NCBI RefSeq assembly: GCF_029212375.1
Contig: NZ_JARGNU010000003.1
Location: forward strand, 1-64,000
Length of the DNA: 64,000 bases
From: Zhongshania sp.
GTDB taxonomy: Bacteria > Pseudomonadota > Gammaproteobacteria > Pseudomonadales > Spongiibacteraceae
Reading direction: 5' to 3'
This document shows, piece after piece, positions 47,257 through 57,374 of this stretch; within the stretch, counting starts at the first letter, position 1; each line of letters begins with the position of its first letter. The notes beneath the pieces were generated by a model. The model saw nothing but the letters and a program-made list of their open reading frames with translations, did not search any database and had not been told where the DNA came from. The position numbers and the translations under genes are program-made.

Positions 47257-47282
47257 ATTGCCGGTAAGGGATATTTCGGTGC

Positions 47283-47304
47283 TTGTCACAAAGTTGTCAC
47301 AATT
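47283..47304 (+). promoter_or_regulatory. Pho box upstream of pstS
   Basis: Two 11-bp direct repeats, TTGTCACAAAG (47283-47293) and TTGTCACAATT (47294-47304), followed by a -10-like TATAAA at 47309-47314. It lies about 50 bp upstream of the pstS start. Confidence 0.92.
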
Positions 47305-47356
47305 CGTCTATAAAGTGGCATCGTTGTAACAGCTTAATGGCTTTGGGAGTATCGAA

Positions 47357-48325
47357 TTGAAGATTAAATATTTAGTAGCAAGTACAGTCGTAGCCTTGTC
47401 GTCAATGGCCGCGGTAGCCGATTCCCGCGTAGACAGCAAGTTGCCAGAATACACAACGGCGTCGGGCGTATCCGGTAATTTGTCCAGTGTTGGCTCGGAT
47501 ACACTCGCCAACTTGATGACCTTGTGGGGTGAGGATTTCAAACGCATTTACCCTAATATTAATATTCAGATTCAGGCCGCGGGCTCGTCTACTGCGCCAC
47601 CAGCGTTGACCGAAGGCACCTCAAATATCGGTCCGATGAGCCGTAAGATGAAAGACAAAGAGCTTGAGTCTTTTGAAACGAAATACGGTTATAAACCCAC
47701 TGCTATACCCGTTGCGATTGACGCTTTAGCCGTATTCGTACACAAGGATAACCCGATTGTTGGGATGACGATGGCGCAGGTTGACGCGGTGTTTTCTAGC
47801 ACCCATAAATGTGGCCACGCCGCGAATGTCGACACTTGGGGTGGACTGGGTATGAAAGATGCCTGGGCGGCGCGCGACATTCAAATGTTTGGTCGTAACT
47901 CAGTTTCCGGTACTTACGGCTACTTTAAAGAAGAAGCCCTGTGTAAAGGCGATTTCAAAAATGGCGTTAACGAACAGCCTGGTTCAGCGTCGGTAGTGCA
48001 GTCGGTCTCTACGTCTATTAATGGCATTGGCTACTCTGGCATTGGTTATAAAACCTCTAGTGTGCGCGCGGTACCGTTGGCGAAAGACGAGAAAAGTGCT
48101 TTTGTTGAAGCCAATGCAGAAAATGCGACTAAAGGTAGCTACCCACTGTCGCGCTTCCTCTACGTTTACGTAAACAAAGCGCCTAACAAGCCACTTGCAC
48201 CACTAGAGCGTGAGTTTGTGAAGCTGGTTTTGTCAAAGCAAGGGCAGGAAGTTGTGGTCAAAGACGGCTATATTCCGCTACCGGCCAGTGTGGTTGATAA
48301 AATCCGCAGTAAATTAGAGCTATAG
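47357..48325 (+). CDS. pstS: Phosphate-binding protein PstS
   Basis: Periplasmic phosphate receptor of the Pst ABC importer (322 aa). A signal peptide is visible ([20 protein letters not shown], cleavage near residue 21). Phosphate-contact blocks include [38 protein letters not shown] and [13 protein letters not shown]. This is the PstS form seen with long PstC/PstA proteins in Pseudomonas-like bacteria. A terminator follows before pstC, so PstS can be made in excess over the membrane complex. Confidence 0.95.
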   Translation: MKIKYLVASTVVALSSMAAVADSRVDSKLPEYTTASGVSGNLSSVGSDTLANLMTLWGEDFKRIYPNINIQIQAAGSSTAPPALTEGTSNIGPMSRKMKDKELESFETKYGYKPTAIPVAIDALAVFVHKDNPIVGMTMAQVDAVFSSTHKCGHAANVDTWGGLGMKDAWAARDIQMFGRNSVSGTYGYFKEEALCKGDFKNGVNEQPGSASVVQSVSTSINGIGYSGIGYKTSSVRAVPLAKDEKSAFVEANAENATKGSYPLSRFLYVYVNKAPNKPLAPLEREFVKLVLSKQGQEVVVKDGYIPLPASVVDKIRSKLEL

Positions 48326-48351
48326 GCCAGCGAGGCTGTAATGCTAACGGA

Positions 48352-48385
48352 AATGCCGCAGAACCCATTTGCGGCATTTTTTTTT
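48352..48385 (+). terminator. Terminator after pstS
   Basis: AATGCCGCA (48352-48360) pairs with TGCGGCATT (48370-48378), 9-nt loop, followed by a run of T residues. It separates pstS from pstCAB-phoU. Confidence 0.93.
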
Positions 48386-48398
48386 GTGGCAGAGTCGA

Positions 48399-48431
48399 GT
48401 GTCATAATACTGTAACAAAACTGTCATACTG
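48399..48431 (+). promoter_or_regulatory. Triple-repeat Pho box upstream of pstC
   Basis: Three consecutive 11-bp units: GTGTCATAATA (48399), CTGTAACAAAA (48410) and CTGTCATACTG (48421). It lies 30 bp upstream of pstC and after the pstS terminator, giving pstCAB-phoU its own PhoB-controlled promoter. Confidence 0.85.
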
Positions 48432-48461
48432 TGTGTGCTGGTTTTTTAGAGAGCGAGTAAA

Positions 48462-50693
48462 ATGAGTCAGTCTGAGGTACGAGCTACCGCTTCCGCTTAC
48501 CGCAAATGGCGGCAAGTTAAGGATGGTATCGCAACAGCCACCATTACCACAGGTGGCATAGGCGTACTATTTGCCATACTACTGATATTTTTCTACCTGC
48601 TATTTGAAATTATGCCGCTGTTTGAATCGGCATCGCTCAAAGAGGGTAACCAGTACGCAGCAAGCAGTGACACCCCCAGTCTTTATTTAGCGATGGAAGA
48701 GCAGGCCGAAGTCGGTTTTCGTCTTGATCGCTCAGGCCGAGCTGATTTTTTTCAAGTGAGCGACGGCAAATTGCTGTTGAGTAAAGAGCTGCCCTTAAAT
48801 AATGCGGCCATAAGTAGCTTTTCACTAGACTCCGAAGTTAGTCGTATTTTTGCGCTGGGCCTGAGTGATGGCCGAGTATTGATTGCTAAGCACGATTACC
48901 GTACCAGTTACCCTAGTGATAAGCGCCTTATTTCCCCCGAGCTGCGTTATCCCTATGGTGAACAGACGTTACGGCTTAGCGAAGATGGACCAATAGATCA
49001 AATAGCCATTAGCGACAGCGACGATGAGTTGCTTTTGGTGGCAATAAGCAATGGCAAGTTAATTGGTCGTCGCTGGGTGAAGGAAGAAGACTTTCTCAGC
49101 GAGGAAGTGACATTAGTCGAAGAATCGGTAGATCTACCGGTTTTGGATATAAGCGCGGACAGGGTGCTAGTTGGTCCTGGCCAGCAGTGGTTGTACGTGT
49201 TAAGTAATGACGGCGGATATCGCCTTATTGATTTGCGTCGTGTCAATGTGGCAGATCGCGGCTATTTATTTGATAACGGCAAGCTGAGTGAAGCGCGATT
49301 CCTGCTCGGTGGTATTTCCTTGCTCACCGCCAATGATCACGGTGAAGTAGGGCAGTGGTTTGTGGTTCGCGATGCGGAGCGTGAGTCGGGGTATCGCCTG
49401 CAACCGGTACGGCAATTTGACGTGCCAATGGGTGGTAGTGCGGCCTTAGTGACAGAGCACCGCCGCAAAGGATTTTTGAACGTAACTAAAGATGGCACTT
49501 TGGATGTGTTTTACACCACTTCACATCGTCGCTTGTTGAAGCGCGATCTTGATATTGGTGCAGTCGCATCGATGGCAATTTCGCCACGTGCCGATACTGT
49601 ATTACTCGAAAATACCAAGGGTATGTTATACAGCTACGAGCTTCATAATGAGCATCCCGAGCTGTCGTGGTCTGCGCTGTGGAGCAAAGTTTGGTACGAA
49701 AGTTATCCCGAACCAGATTATGTGTGGCAGTCCTCGGCATCAACTAATGATTTTGAAGCTAAATACAGTTTTGCCCCGCTGGCTTTTGGTACGTTAAAGG
49801 CCGCCTTTTACGCCATGGTAATTGCGGCACCGCTGGCCATATGCGGCGCCATTTACACCGCCTATTTTATGGCGCCGGCGCTACGCCGAAAAGTGAAGCC
49901 GCTCATCGAATTAATGGAGGCTTTGCCAACGGTCATCCTCGGCTTTCTCGCCGGATTGTGGCTGGCGCCCTTCATTGAAAAAAATATGCCTGCGGTTTTT
50001 TCGCTGTTCTTGATCATGCCGGTGGGTGTTCTGCTATTTGCCTGGTGTTGGGCGCAACTCCCTGTTGGCCTGCGTCGCCATGTGCCAGAAGGCTGGCATC
50101 CGGTGTTGTTAGTACCGGTAGTGCTGGGGATTGTGGTCGCCTGCGTGACCCTGGGCGCACCCATGGAAAGAGCCTTTTTTGGCGGTGATATGCGCGCTTG
50201 GCTCACCAACGATTTAGGCGTGTCTTTCGATCAGCGCAATGCCTTAGTGGTGGGGATTGCAATGGGCTTTGCGGTTATTCCGACGATATTCTCGATTGCG
50301 GAAGACGCGATATTTTCTGTGCCTAAACACCTTAGTTATGGCTCCTTGGCGCTGGGCGCAACGCCCTGGCAGAGTTTGATTGGCGTGGTAATGCCAACAG
50401 CGAGCCCAGGTATTTTCTCGGCGCTAATGATCGGCATGGGCAGGGCGGTGGGCGAGACCATGATCGTGCTTATGGCGACGGGGAATACGCCCATTATGGA
50501 TGCTAATATATTTGAAGGTATGCGCACCTTAGCGGCCAATATCGCAGTTGAAATTGGTGAAACTGAGGTGGCGAGCTCCCATTACCGGATTCTGTTCTTG
50601 GCGGCATTCGTGTTGTTTATGTTCACCTTCTTTGTTAACACCATTGCGGAAACAGTGCGTCAGCGTCTGCGTATGCGCTACGGAAACCTTTGA
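48462..50693 (+). CDS. pstC: Phosphate ABC permease PstC, long form
   Basis: Inner-membrane permease (743 aa; E. coli PstC about 320). Helix 1 is at about residues 27-55. A periplasmic region of some 380 residues follows, with repeated short beta strands (ALGLSDGRVLIAKHD, DDELLLVAISNGKLIGRRW) suggesting a propeller-like fold. The transport core runs from about 430, with the coupling-loop block SLALGATPWQSLIGVVMPTA and AVGETMIVLMATG. Such long PstC forms occur in Pseudomonas-type bacteria. First gene of pstC-pstA-pstB-phoU. Confidence 0.93.
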   Translation: MSQSEVRATASAYRKWRQVKDGIATATITTGGIGVLFAILLIFFYLLFEIMPLFESASLKEGNQYAASSDTPSLYLAMEEQAEVGFRLDRSGRADFFQVSDGKLLLSKELPLNNAAISSFSLDSEVSRIFALGLSDGRVLIAKHDYRTSYPSDKRLISPELRYPYGEQTLRLSEDGPIDQIAISDSDDELLLVAISNGKLIGRRWVKEEDFLSEEVTLVEESVDLPVLDISADRVLVGPGQQWLYVLSNDGGYRLIDLRRVNVADRGYLFDNGKLSEARFLLGGISLLTANDHGEVGQWFVVRDAERESGYRLQPVRQFDVPMGGSAALVTEHRRKGFLNVTKDGTLDVFYTTSHRRLLKRDLDIGAVASMAISPRADTVLLENTKGMLYSYELHNEHPELSWSALWSKVWYESYPEPDYVWQSSASTNDFEAKYSFAPLAFGTLKAAFYAMVIAAPLAICGAIYTAYFMAPALRRKVKPLIELMEALPTVILGFLAGLWLAPFIEKNMPAVFSLFLIMPVGVLLFAWCWAQLPVGLRRHVPEGWHPVLLVPVVLGIVVACVTLGAPMERAFFGGDMRAWLTNDLGVSFDQRNALVVGIAMGFAVIPTIFSIAEDAIFSVPKHLSYGSLALGATPWQSLIGVVMPTASPGIFSALMIGMGRAVGETMIVLMATGNTPIMDANIFEGMRTLAANIAVEIGETEVASSHYRILFLAAFVLFMFTFFVNTIAETVRQRLRMRYGNL

Positions 50694-50733
50694 TATTGCT
50701 ATCGCAGCAGGCTGTGAAACAGGAAATTAAAAA

Positions 50734-52440
50734 ATGTCTTTGCACGATGATAACAAGCAGGGCCTGATCGAGTGGTGTAAGCGCGGTGAGCCCATGATTT
50801 GGCTGAACGCGGCGGCGGTTACTGTAAGTACCATGGCGGTTGTTGGCTTGTTGCTGCTGTTGGCAGTGAGGGGCTTTGGCCATTTTTGGCCTGCCGCCGT
50901 AGTTCAGGCTGAATATAACCTGCCAAGCGAGACGGCTATTCCGATACTTGCCGAGCGGGTTGAGGTCGAGAGTGTACCCATTGAACAGCTTTTAAGTGCG
51001 GGCTTTAAAATTGACGCCAGTGAGCCTTTTGTTAAGCGCGAATTAGTTAAAGTTGGCAACCGCGATGTTGGTGGTGCTGATTTTAAGTGGGTAATTAGCG
51101 ACTACCTAGAAAATGTTCAATATCCAAACGATGTGTTGGTGATAGAACGTCGCGAGTGGGGCAATTTCTACGGCTTTTTACAAGATGTTAAAGAGCAGGG
51201 CAAGATTGTTGCTAGCACCACTACAGACAGTTCGGCGGCGTTGTTGGACTTCCAAGAGCGGGTTGCGCGGGCGAGTGATATTCACGACCAGATTGCGAAA
51301 ATTGAAAAGAAAGAAATTGGCAGCATAAATTATAAGCTGGAAAAACTGCGTTTGAAGGAGCGGGGTTTAAGCCTTAATAAAGATTTAAGCGCTGCGAGTC
51401 GGCAGCAAGCCGAAGCCGAAATTGGCCTGTCTCGGGCTGAACTTGATATTCAGTATAAGGCTTTGCAGGGCCAACTGGCTGAGCTGTATACCCAGTGGAA
51501 TCGCGATAGCTATACTATTTTGACCAGTAGTGGCCAACTCCGCGAGCAGCGCATGGCGACCGTGGTAAAGGCGTATCAGCCCAATGCCATGCATATTGGT
51601 CAGAAAGTTGTATTTTACTTTCAAAAGTTTGGCGAGTTTCTTACCGATGAGCCCCGCGAGGCCAATACCGAGGGCGGAATATTCCCCGCTATATTTGGCA
51701 CCGTTATTATGGTGCTGATCATGTCGGTATTGGTTACGCCGTTTGGCGTTATTGCGGCGGTGTATCTGCGTGAATATGCCAAACAGGGTTTGATGACCCG
51801 TATTGTAAGAATTGCAGTGAATAATCTGGCGGGAGTGCCGTCGATTGTGTACGGTGTTTTTGGCTTAGGTTTCTTTATCTACTTTTTAGGTGCTGAAATG
51901 GATAAGGCCTTTTTTGCCGAAGCGCTGCCCGCACCAACGTTTGGTACCCCAGGTTTGTTGTGGGCGTCGGTAACCTTAGCCTTGTTAACCTTGCCGGTGG
52001 TGATTGTGGCAACAGAAGAAGGCTTAGCCCGAATTCCGCGCAATTTGCGCGAAGGCAGTTTGGCCCTTGGCGCCACTAAAGCAGAAACCCTGTGGCGAGT
52101 AGTACTGCCAATGGCGAGTCCTGCGATGATGACTGGCTTGATTTTGGCCGTGGCGCGGGCGGCGGGTGAGGTGGCACCGTTAATGTTGGTGGGGGTGGTT
52201 AAGTTGGCCCCTTCGTTACCGGTTGATGGTAACTTCCCCTATTTCCATCTCGACCAGAAGTTTATGCATTTGGGCTTTCATATATACGATGTGGGTTTCC
52301 AGAGTCCGAACGTAGAGGCAGCACGACCTCTGGTTTACGCTACTGCGCTCCTGTTAGTAGTGATTATTGCCCTACTCAATTTAAGTGCTGTGGCTTTGCG
52401 CAACCGTTTGCGTGAAAAATACAAATCACTGGAAATGTAA
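50734..52440 (+). CDS. pstA: Phosphate ABC permease PstA, long form
   Basis: Permease partner of PstC (568 aa; E. coli PstA about 296). Helix 1 is at about residues 25-47. A periplasmic insert of about 260 residues contains a pronounced coiled coil (about 165-250: [39 protein letters not shown]). The membrane core starts near 310 with the coupling block [20 protein letters not shown]. Both permeases carry large inserts, which probably contact each other or PstS. It starts 40 bp after pstC. Confidence 0.93.
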   Translation: MSLHDDNKQGLIEWCKRGEPMIWLNAAAVTVSTMAVVGLLLLLAVRGFGHFWPAAVVQAEYNLPSETAIPILAERVEVESVPIEQLLSAGFKIDASEPFVKRELVKVGNRDVGGADFKWVISDYLENVQYPNDVLVIERREWGNFYGFLQDVKEQGKIVASTTTDSSAALLDFQERVARASDIHDQIAKIEKKEIGSINYKLEKLRLKERGLSLNKDLSAASRQQAEAEIGLSRAELDIQYKALQGQLAELYTQWNRDSYTILTSSGQLREQRMATVVKAYQPNAMHIGQKVVFYFQKFGEFLTDEPREANTEGGIFPAIFGTVIMVLIMSVLVTPFGVIAAVYLREYAKQGLMTRIVRIAVNNLAGVPSIVYGVFGLGFFIYFLGAEMDKAFFAEALPAPTFGTPGLLWASVTLALLTLPVVIVATEEGLARIPRNLREGSLALGATKAETLWRVVLPMASPAMMTGLILAVARAAGEVAPLMLVGVVKLAPSLPVDGNFPYFHLDQKFMHLGFHIYDVGFQSPNVEAARPLVYATALLLVVIIALLNLSAVALRNRLREKYKSLEM

Positions 52441-52477
52441 TCGCGTGAATAAAGTGAATGAAAAGGCGGCGAATTTT

Positions 52478-53320
52478 ATGACGACAGATAAAGCGGCAGT
52501 GAAATCACATGCCATTAATATAGAATCAATGGGCCGCAATCGCGGGGAACAGTCTATTCACGACGAAGACATTACCCTAACGGTAGATAACCTCGATCTT
52601 TACTACGGTGAAAAGCAGGCCTTGTTCGATGTGAACATGGTGATTCCACGTAAAAAAGTGACGGCCTTTATCGGCCCTAGTGGCTGTGGTAAATCAACGT
52701 TATTGCGGTGTTTCAACCGCATGAATGATTTAGTCGATACCTGTCGTGTGGACGGCGGAATTTCCCTCGACGGCTCTAATATTTATGATAAGCGGGTCGA
52801 TGTCGCAACCCTGCGCCGCCGTGTAGGCATGGTGTTTCAAAAGCCCAACCCCTTTCCTAAATCTATTTATGAAAATGTTGCGTATGGTTTACGTATTCAG
52901 GGGATTAATAAAAAGCGGGTTTTAGATGAAGTCGTTGAACGCTCCTTGCGCGGCGCGGCTTTATGGGATGAAGTTAAAGACCGCTTGCACGACAATGCCC
53001 TTGGCATGTCTGGTGGTCAGCAGCAGCGCTTGGTTATAGCGCGGACCATTGCGGTAGAACCTGAGGTCTTGCTTTTGGATGAACCGGCTTCGGCGCTGGA
53101 TCCAATATCAACGCTCAAAATTGAAGAGTTGATTTACGAACTTAAAGACAAATACACAATCGTAATTGTTACGCATAATATGCAGCAGGCAGCTCGTGTT
53201 TCTGACTATACTGCGTTTATGTATATCGGTAAGTTAATTGAATTCGACAATACCGATATTCTTTTTACCAACCCGAGTAATAAGCAAACAGAAGATTATA
53301 TTACTGGGCGTTACGGTTGA
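52478..53320 (+). CDS. pstB: Phosphate ABC ATPase PstB
   Basis: ATPase of the Pst importer (280 aa). Seen: [16 protein letters not shown], Walker [10 protein letters not shown], the Pst-specific [13 protein letters not shown], signature [16 protein letters not shown], Walker [13 protein letters not shown] and the switch [14 protein letters not shown]. The ATG at 52478 is chosen: AAGGCGG lies upstream and the resulting N-terminus fits PstB lengths; a GTG at 52445, right after the pstA stop, is an alternative. Followed by phoU. Confidence 0.95.
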   Translation: MTTDKAAVKSHAINIESMGRNRGEQSIHDEDITLTVDNLDLYYGEKQALFDVNMVIPRKKVTAFIGPSGCGKSTLLRCFNRMNDLVDTCRVDGGISLDGSNIYDKRVDVATLRRRVGMVFQKPNPFPKSIYENVAYGLRIQGINKKRVLDEVVERSLRGAALWDEVKDRLHDNALGMSGGQQQRLVIARTIAVEPEVLLLDEPASALDPISTLKIEELIYELKDKYTIVIVTHNMQQAARVSDYTAFMYIGKLIEFDNTDILFTNPSNKQTEDYITGRYG

Positions 53321-53373
53321 TCCGGCGTGGAAAATCTCTGTCCAATGTTTGCTGACGTGTTATTGGGAGAATC

Positions 53374-54096
53374 ATGATGAAAGAAAAAAATTCGCACACG
53401 CTTCACATATCACAGCAGTTTAATACTGAGTTGGATGATATAAAAACGCGTATGCTCGAAATGGGTGGCTTGGTTGAAAAGCAGGTTGCCGATGCGACCA
53501 ATGCATTTATGAGCCTCGATACCGGTCTGGCAGAAGACGTGAAGAAGGGCGACAAGATAGTTAATGCGCTAGAAGTCTCTATCGATGAAGACTGTACTAT
53601 TATTCTCGCGCGGCGCCAGCCAGCGGCGAGTGATTTGCGTTTGGTGTTATCCATTAGCAAAATTCTGAGCGATTTGGAACGAATGGGCGATGAGGCCAGT
53701 AAAGTGGCCGATAGTGCGATTAAACTAACCGAATTGGGTGGTTTGCCACGCAGCGTACTCGAAATTCGTCATATTGGTGACCATGTTGCCGGTATGGTGC
53801 GCGGTGCGCTAGATGCGTTTGCGCGCTTTGATATTGATCTGGCTTTAGAAGTAGCTGAAGAAGACAAGGCCGTGGATCTTGAGTACGGCACCGCCATGCG
53901 CAGCTTAGTGACGTATATGATCGAAGATCCCCGCACAATCTCGTCGGTGTTACAGGTGATGTGGGCATTGCGTTCATTAGAACGGGTTGGCGATCATGCG
54001 CGTAACATTGCTGAACATGTTATTTACCTTGTTAAAGGCGCCAATGTTCGCCACGTAAATATTGAAGAAATGGCCGCCACCGTACAAGATCAATAA
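53374..54096 (+). CDS. phoU: Phosphate signalling protein PhoU
   Basis: A 240-residue all-helical protein of two PhoU repeats, each with the E/D-x3-D metal-binding pattern (first repeat LDDIKTRMLEMGGLVEKQVADA, D/E set around KGDKIVNALE; second repeat DLALEVAEEDKAVDLEYG). It links PstB to PhoR and keeps PhoR in phosphatase mode when phosphate is plentiful. Last gene of the pst operon, convergent with the AbgT transporter gene. Confidence 0.96.
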   Translation: MMKEKNSHTLHISQQFNTELDDIKTRMLEMGGLVEKQVADATNAFMSLDTGLAEDVKKGDKIVNALEVSIDEDCTIILARRQPAASDLRLVLSISKILSDLERMGDEASKVADSAIKLTELGGLPRSVLEIRHIGDHVAGMVRGALDAFARFDIDLALEVAEEDKAVDLEYGTAMRSLVTYMIEDPRTISSVLQVMWALRSLERVGDHARNIAEHVIYLVKGANVRHVNIEEMAATVQDQ

Positions 54097-54109
54097 GCAC
54101 AATACGGTC

Positions 54110-54144
54110 GCGAAAATTAAGCCGGACCAAGTGGTAGTCCGGCT
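54110..54144 (-). terminator. Terminator overlapping the abgT stop codon
   Basis: AGCCGGAC and GTCCGGCT (54120-54144 on the plus strand) form an 8-bp stem with a 9-nt loop. On the minus strand it is followed by TTAATTTTC, so the hairpin lies inside the last abgT codons and ends minus-strand transcripts. Confidence 0.65.
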
Positions 54145-55625
54145 GCCAGCCACACGCCTAATAATAGTGACCAGCCCAATAGAAAGCACAGTGAATATGG
54201 CAGCATCAGCGCCATTAAGGTTCCCATTCCCGCCGATTTGTCGTGGCGCTGCATAAACGCAACAACAACCCCGAAGTAGGGCATTAGTGGCGTGATGATA
54301 TTCGTGCTCGAGTCGCCAATGCGGTAGGCCATTTGACTGGACTCGGGATCTACACCAAGTAAATACAGCATCGGTACAAAAATTGGCGCCATTAACGCCC
54401 ATTTTGCCGACGCACTGCCAATCAATAAATTAATCCCAGCGCTAACCAATACAAAGCTGATTAATAAGCTTGTTTTAGAGAGGGCTAGACCAGCCAGCCA
54501 CTCTGCGCCATTGATAGCCGCGATGGCCCCAAGCCCAGTCCAATTGAAATAATTGACAAACTGCGCGGCAAAAAACATGAGCACTAAATATCCCGATAGA
54601 CTCGCTAGGCCTTTTTCCATACCGCCAACCCAGTCGTGCTGGGATTTGAATTTGCCTGTGCCGTAGCCAAAAATAATGCCGGCGATCACCGCGTATATAG
54701 CTATGAACACCACAATACCATTTAGCAGTGGGAGTGCGGCGAGGCCGTTGGGGTCTGGGTTGCGCAGAAGGCCGCCGGCCGGCAGTACTAATGCGAACAT
54801 AATGGCGATAAACCCTAGGCTAAACATCCCAACGCGGCGCAGGGCAAGAGCTTGCTGCTGTATACCGTTAATTGTTGGACTTGCCTCGCCACTAATGTTG
54901 GGTTTGGCGAGTCTGGGTTCAACAAATACTTCATTTACCCATGCGCCAGCAAAGGTAATAAACACCGTTGAAACGAGGGTGAAGTAATAATTGGCGCTAG
55001 TGAGCACTTGACGCTCTGGCGCGACTAAACCAATAGCTTCGGTCGTGATGCCAGCTAAGATTGCGTCAACCGGCCCCAGCAGTAAGTTGGCGCTGTAACC
55101 GCCCGATACCCCCGCAAAGGCAGCGGCTATGCCTGCCAGCGGCGAGCGGCCGGCGGCGCGAAAAATCAGTGCGGCAAGAGGGATTAACACCACGTAGCCC
55201 GAATCGAAGCCAATGCTGGACATCACCCCCGCAAAAACAACAAAAGCGCTGAGAAATTTCGGTGGTGCTTTGCTGGCAAGGCGGTGAAGTACACAGGCCA
55301 ATAAGCCAGATTCTTCAGCCACAGCAATACCGAGTATCGCAACAATAACCGAGCCTACAGGGGCGAAGTGAATAAAATTGGCGACAGCATTGCTAATCAT
55401 CCAGCGCAGGCCATCACCACTTAATAATGATTTTGCGGCAATGTTGTCGTTGCTAATCGGGTGGGTGGCATTGACGCCTAGGCTCGTAGCGAGGGCAGAG
55501 CCGAGGATGATTGCCAGGCTGAAATAAATGAAAAGCAACACGGGATGGGGCAGGCGATTACCCGCCGCTTCTAAGCTGTTGAGCCAGCGCACGCTAAGTG
55601 CAGGGCGTTGTGAATTTAGAGCCAT
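54117..55625 (-). CDS. AbgT family transporter
   Basis: A 502-residue inner-membrane protein with about 12-13 helices. AbgT-family blocks are visible: RLPHPVLLFIYFSLAIILGS, FAPVGSVIVAILGIAVAEESG, GYVVLIPLAALIF, GGYSANLLLGPVDAILAGIT and the C-terminal IGDSSTNIITPLMPYFGVV. E. coli AbgT takes up p-aminobenzoyl-glutamate; characterised relatives such as MtrF and YdaH also export sulphonamides. Which direction applies here is unknown. The gene is divergent from the MFS transporter. Confidence 0.92.
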   Translation of the reverse strand: MALNSQRPALSVRWLNSLEAAGNRLPHPVLLFIYFSLAIILGSALATSLGVNATHPISNDNIAAKSLLSGDGLRWMISNAVANFIHFAPVGSVIVAILGIAVAEESGLLACVLHRLASKAPPKFLSAFVVFAGVMSSIGFDSGYVVLIPLAALIFRAAGRSPLAGIAAAFAGVSGGYSANLLLGPVDAILAGITTEAIGLVAPERQVLTSANYYFTLVSTVFITFAGAWVNEVFVEPRLAKPNISGEASPTINGIQQQALALRRVGMFSLGFIAIMFALVLPAGGLLRNPDPNGLAALPLLNGIVVFIAIYAVIAGIIFGYGTGKFKSQHDWVGGMEKGLASLSGYLVLMFFAAQFVNYFNWTGLGAIAAINGAEWLAGLALSKTSLLISFVLVSAGINLLIGSASAKWALMAPIFVPMLYLLGVDPESSQMAYRIGDSSTNIITPLMPYFGVVVAFMQRHDKSAGMGTLMALMLPYSLCFLLGWSLLLGVWLAAGLPLGPA

Positions 55626-55717
55626 GAGTTGGACTTTTCCTTTAAAAGCAGGTTTTCAGTGTATTATGGCGACACTGCAAATAGACTATAAAACACGTAC
55701 AGCAAAGGCTTTATACT

Positions 55718-57037
55718 TTGCCAGAATCACCCGATGATAGGAATGTTTTTACAGTGAGTGGAGTTAATCAGAGTTACCTGCAGGACGCGCCGCTTACACC
55801 CCGCTGGACTGTCATGATCACACTCTATCTCGCAATGATGAGTGTCGGTATGGGGCAAACGGTCGTGTTTGCCATACTTCCTATGCTCGGCAGGGAGCTT
55901 GGTTTAGATCAGCTAGTGTTTAATTTACCTTTTAGTGGGCTGTCGTTTCAGCCCCGCGAAATGGCCATAACTTCGCTCTCAACCTTAACGGCGTTCACTT
56001 TCTTTATTGCTGCCCCGCGCTGGGGTCGCCTCAGCGATCGCTGGGGGCGAAAACCACTCATAATTCTTGGCCTGTGTGGCTACACTGTTGGTACCCTCGC
56101 GTTTAATGGTGTGGCCTATTTGGGCTTAACGGGAATGTTAGCTGGTGGCATGCTCTATCTATTTTTAATCCTGAGTCGAGCTTTCCATGCGGCGCTTATG
56201 TCGGCGACCCACCCAGCCTCAGCGGCGTATATGGTTGATGTAACCTCGGTAAATGAACGCACCCGAGGCATGGGTAAAATGCAGGCGTTTAGTCAGGTTG
56301 GTGTAATGATTGGGCCTGCTTTAGCGTGGTTTGTGCACATAAGCTTTTTGGCGCCATTTTTTATTCAAGCTTTTATTACCTTTGTGGTTGGCATGATGGT
56401 ATGGCGTTACTTACCTGCGCTGCCGCGCATGCCTGACACTGGGGTAAAGGCGGTAAAGCTATCGTATTTTGATCCTCGCTATAAACTTTATATGATGGTG
56501 AGTTTCACCGTGTTTTGTTTGGTGGGTATGGTCCAGCAAACCTTGGGGTTTTATTTTCAAGATTTACTTCAGCTTGATAGCGTGCGCTCGGCGCAAACTT
56601 TTTCAATGGCCATGGTTGTCTCATCGGTTGCGATGTTGGTGGCTCAGCTTGGTGTGGTCCAGCGCTATGTTGGGCCGCCAATGAAGCTATTGCTATTTGG
56701 CTTGCCCTTCATGTGCGTGGGTTATGTGGTGCTGGCAAATTCCACAACACTGCCGTATTTATTGCTTGCAATGGCCCTTATCGGTTTTGGTATGGCGGTA
56801 ACTGGCTCATCACTAACCGCCAGCGCAACAATGGCTGTCGAGACAGGCGAACAAGGCGGTTTAGCTGGCTTGCTAGGTTCTACAGCTGGGCTGGGTTTTA
56901 TGCTCGGGCCGCTATTAGGGGGCGCGCTTTATCAGTTGTCGCCAGCCTACCCATATTGGTGTGCAGCGGCGGTGGTGCTGGTGATTCTTGTTGTGCTATT
57001 TCGTCATGAGCCAAAGCCATTGAGTCAAGGGAAATAA
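55718..57037 (+). CDS. Major facilitator superfamily transporter
   Basis: A 439-residue MFS transporter of the DHA1 drug:H+ antiporter type with 12 helices. Motif A is clear (GRLSDRWGRKPLIILG), and motif C-like Gly/Pro segments occur in helix 5 (SQVGVMIGPALAWF) and near the end (GLGFMLGPLLGGALYQL). The start is uncertain: TTG at 55718 has AAAGG eight bases upstream; a GTG at 55754 is possible. No substrate can be assigned. Divergent from abgT with a 92-bp spacer. Confidence 0.85.
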   Translation: MPESPDDRNVFTVSGVNQSYLQDAPLTPRWTVMITLYLAMMSVGMGQTVVFAILPMLGRELGLDQLVFNLPFSGLSFQPREMAITSLSTLTAFTFFIAAPRWGRLSDRWGRKPLIILGLCGYTVGTLAFNGVAYLGLTGMLAGGMLYLFLILSRAFHAALMSATHPASAAYMVDVTSVNERTRGMGKMQAFSQVGVMIGPALAWFVHISFLAPFFIQAFITFVVGMMVWRYLPALPRMPDTGVKAVKLSYFDPRYKLYMMVSFTVFCLVGMVQQTLGFYFQDLLQLDSVRSAQTFSMAMVVSSVAMLVAQLGVVQRYVGPPMKLLLFGLPFMCVGYVVLANSTTLPYLLLAMALIGFGMAVTGSSLTASATMAVETGEQGGLAGLLGSTAGLGFMLGPLLGGALYQLSPAYPYWCAAAVVLVILVVLFRHEPKPLSQGK

Positions 57038-57374
57038 ATGACTGTGACAGTTTGGTTAAATTTTATGCGGAAGCGCCCAGCGCCCATGAGCGCTGCTTTA
57101 TGGTGGGCATGTACAATGTTATCCACAAGCTTATTCACCTAAATTGGGGAAAACTTTTATTTTGTTCGCTTGCAATCAAAGTTGTCCACAAAGGTAAAGT
57201 GAAGCGGGTGAGAATGCGAATAAGGGATTTTGTGGGCTAGTTGTGATTGTTTTCAGGTTTTTACAGGCGTTTAATGGCATGTATTAGAATTAATTGCTAG
57301 AAATAAAGAGCAATTAGATATTCTACGTAATGCTTGGCCCTTTTTGGGGTGCCGCACTAAATGAGATGTTGAGT
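57038..57374. other. Intergenic region with DnaA-box-like cluster
   Basis: About 340 bp with no convincing gene; a 34-codon frame from 57038 is probably chance. It holds a perfect DnaA nonamer TTATCCACA (57119-57127), TTATTCACC (57131-57139, one mismatch) and TTGTCCACA (57182-57190, one mismatch), all on the same strand. A possible fimV promoter is TTTACA (57260-57265), 16 bp, TATTAG (57282-57287). No dnaA, dnaN or AT-rich unwinding block is nearby, so this is unlikely to be the chromosomal origin. Confidence 0.5.

Noticed and set aside
57119-57190. Chromosomal replication origin
   Set aside because: Three DnaA-like boxes only, no dnaA/dnaN/gidA genes nearby and no AT-rich 13-mer block; kept only as a DnaA-box cluster.
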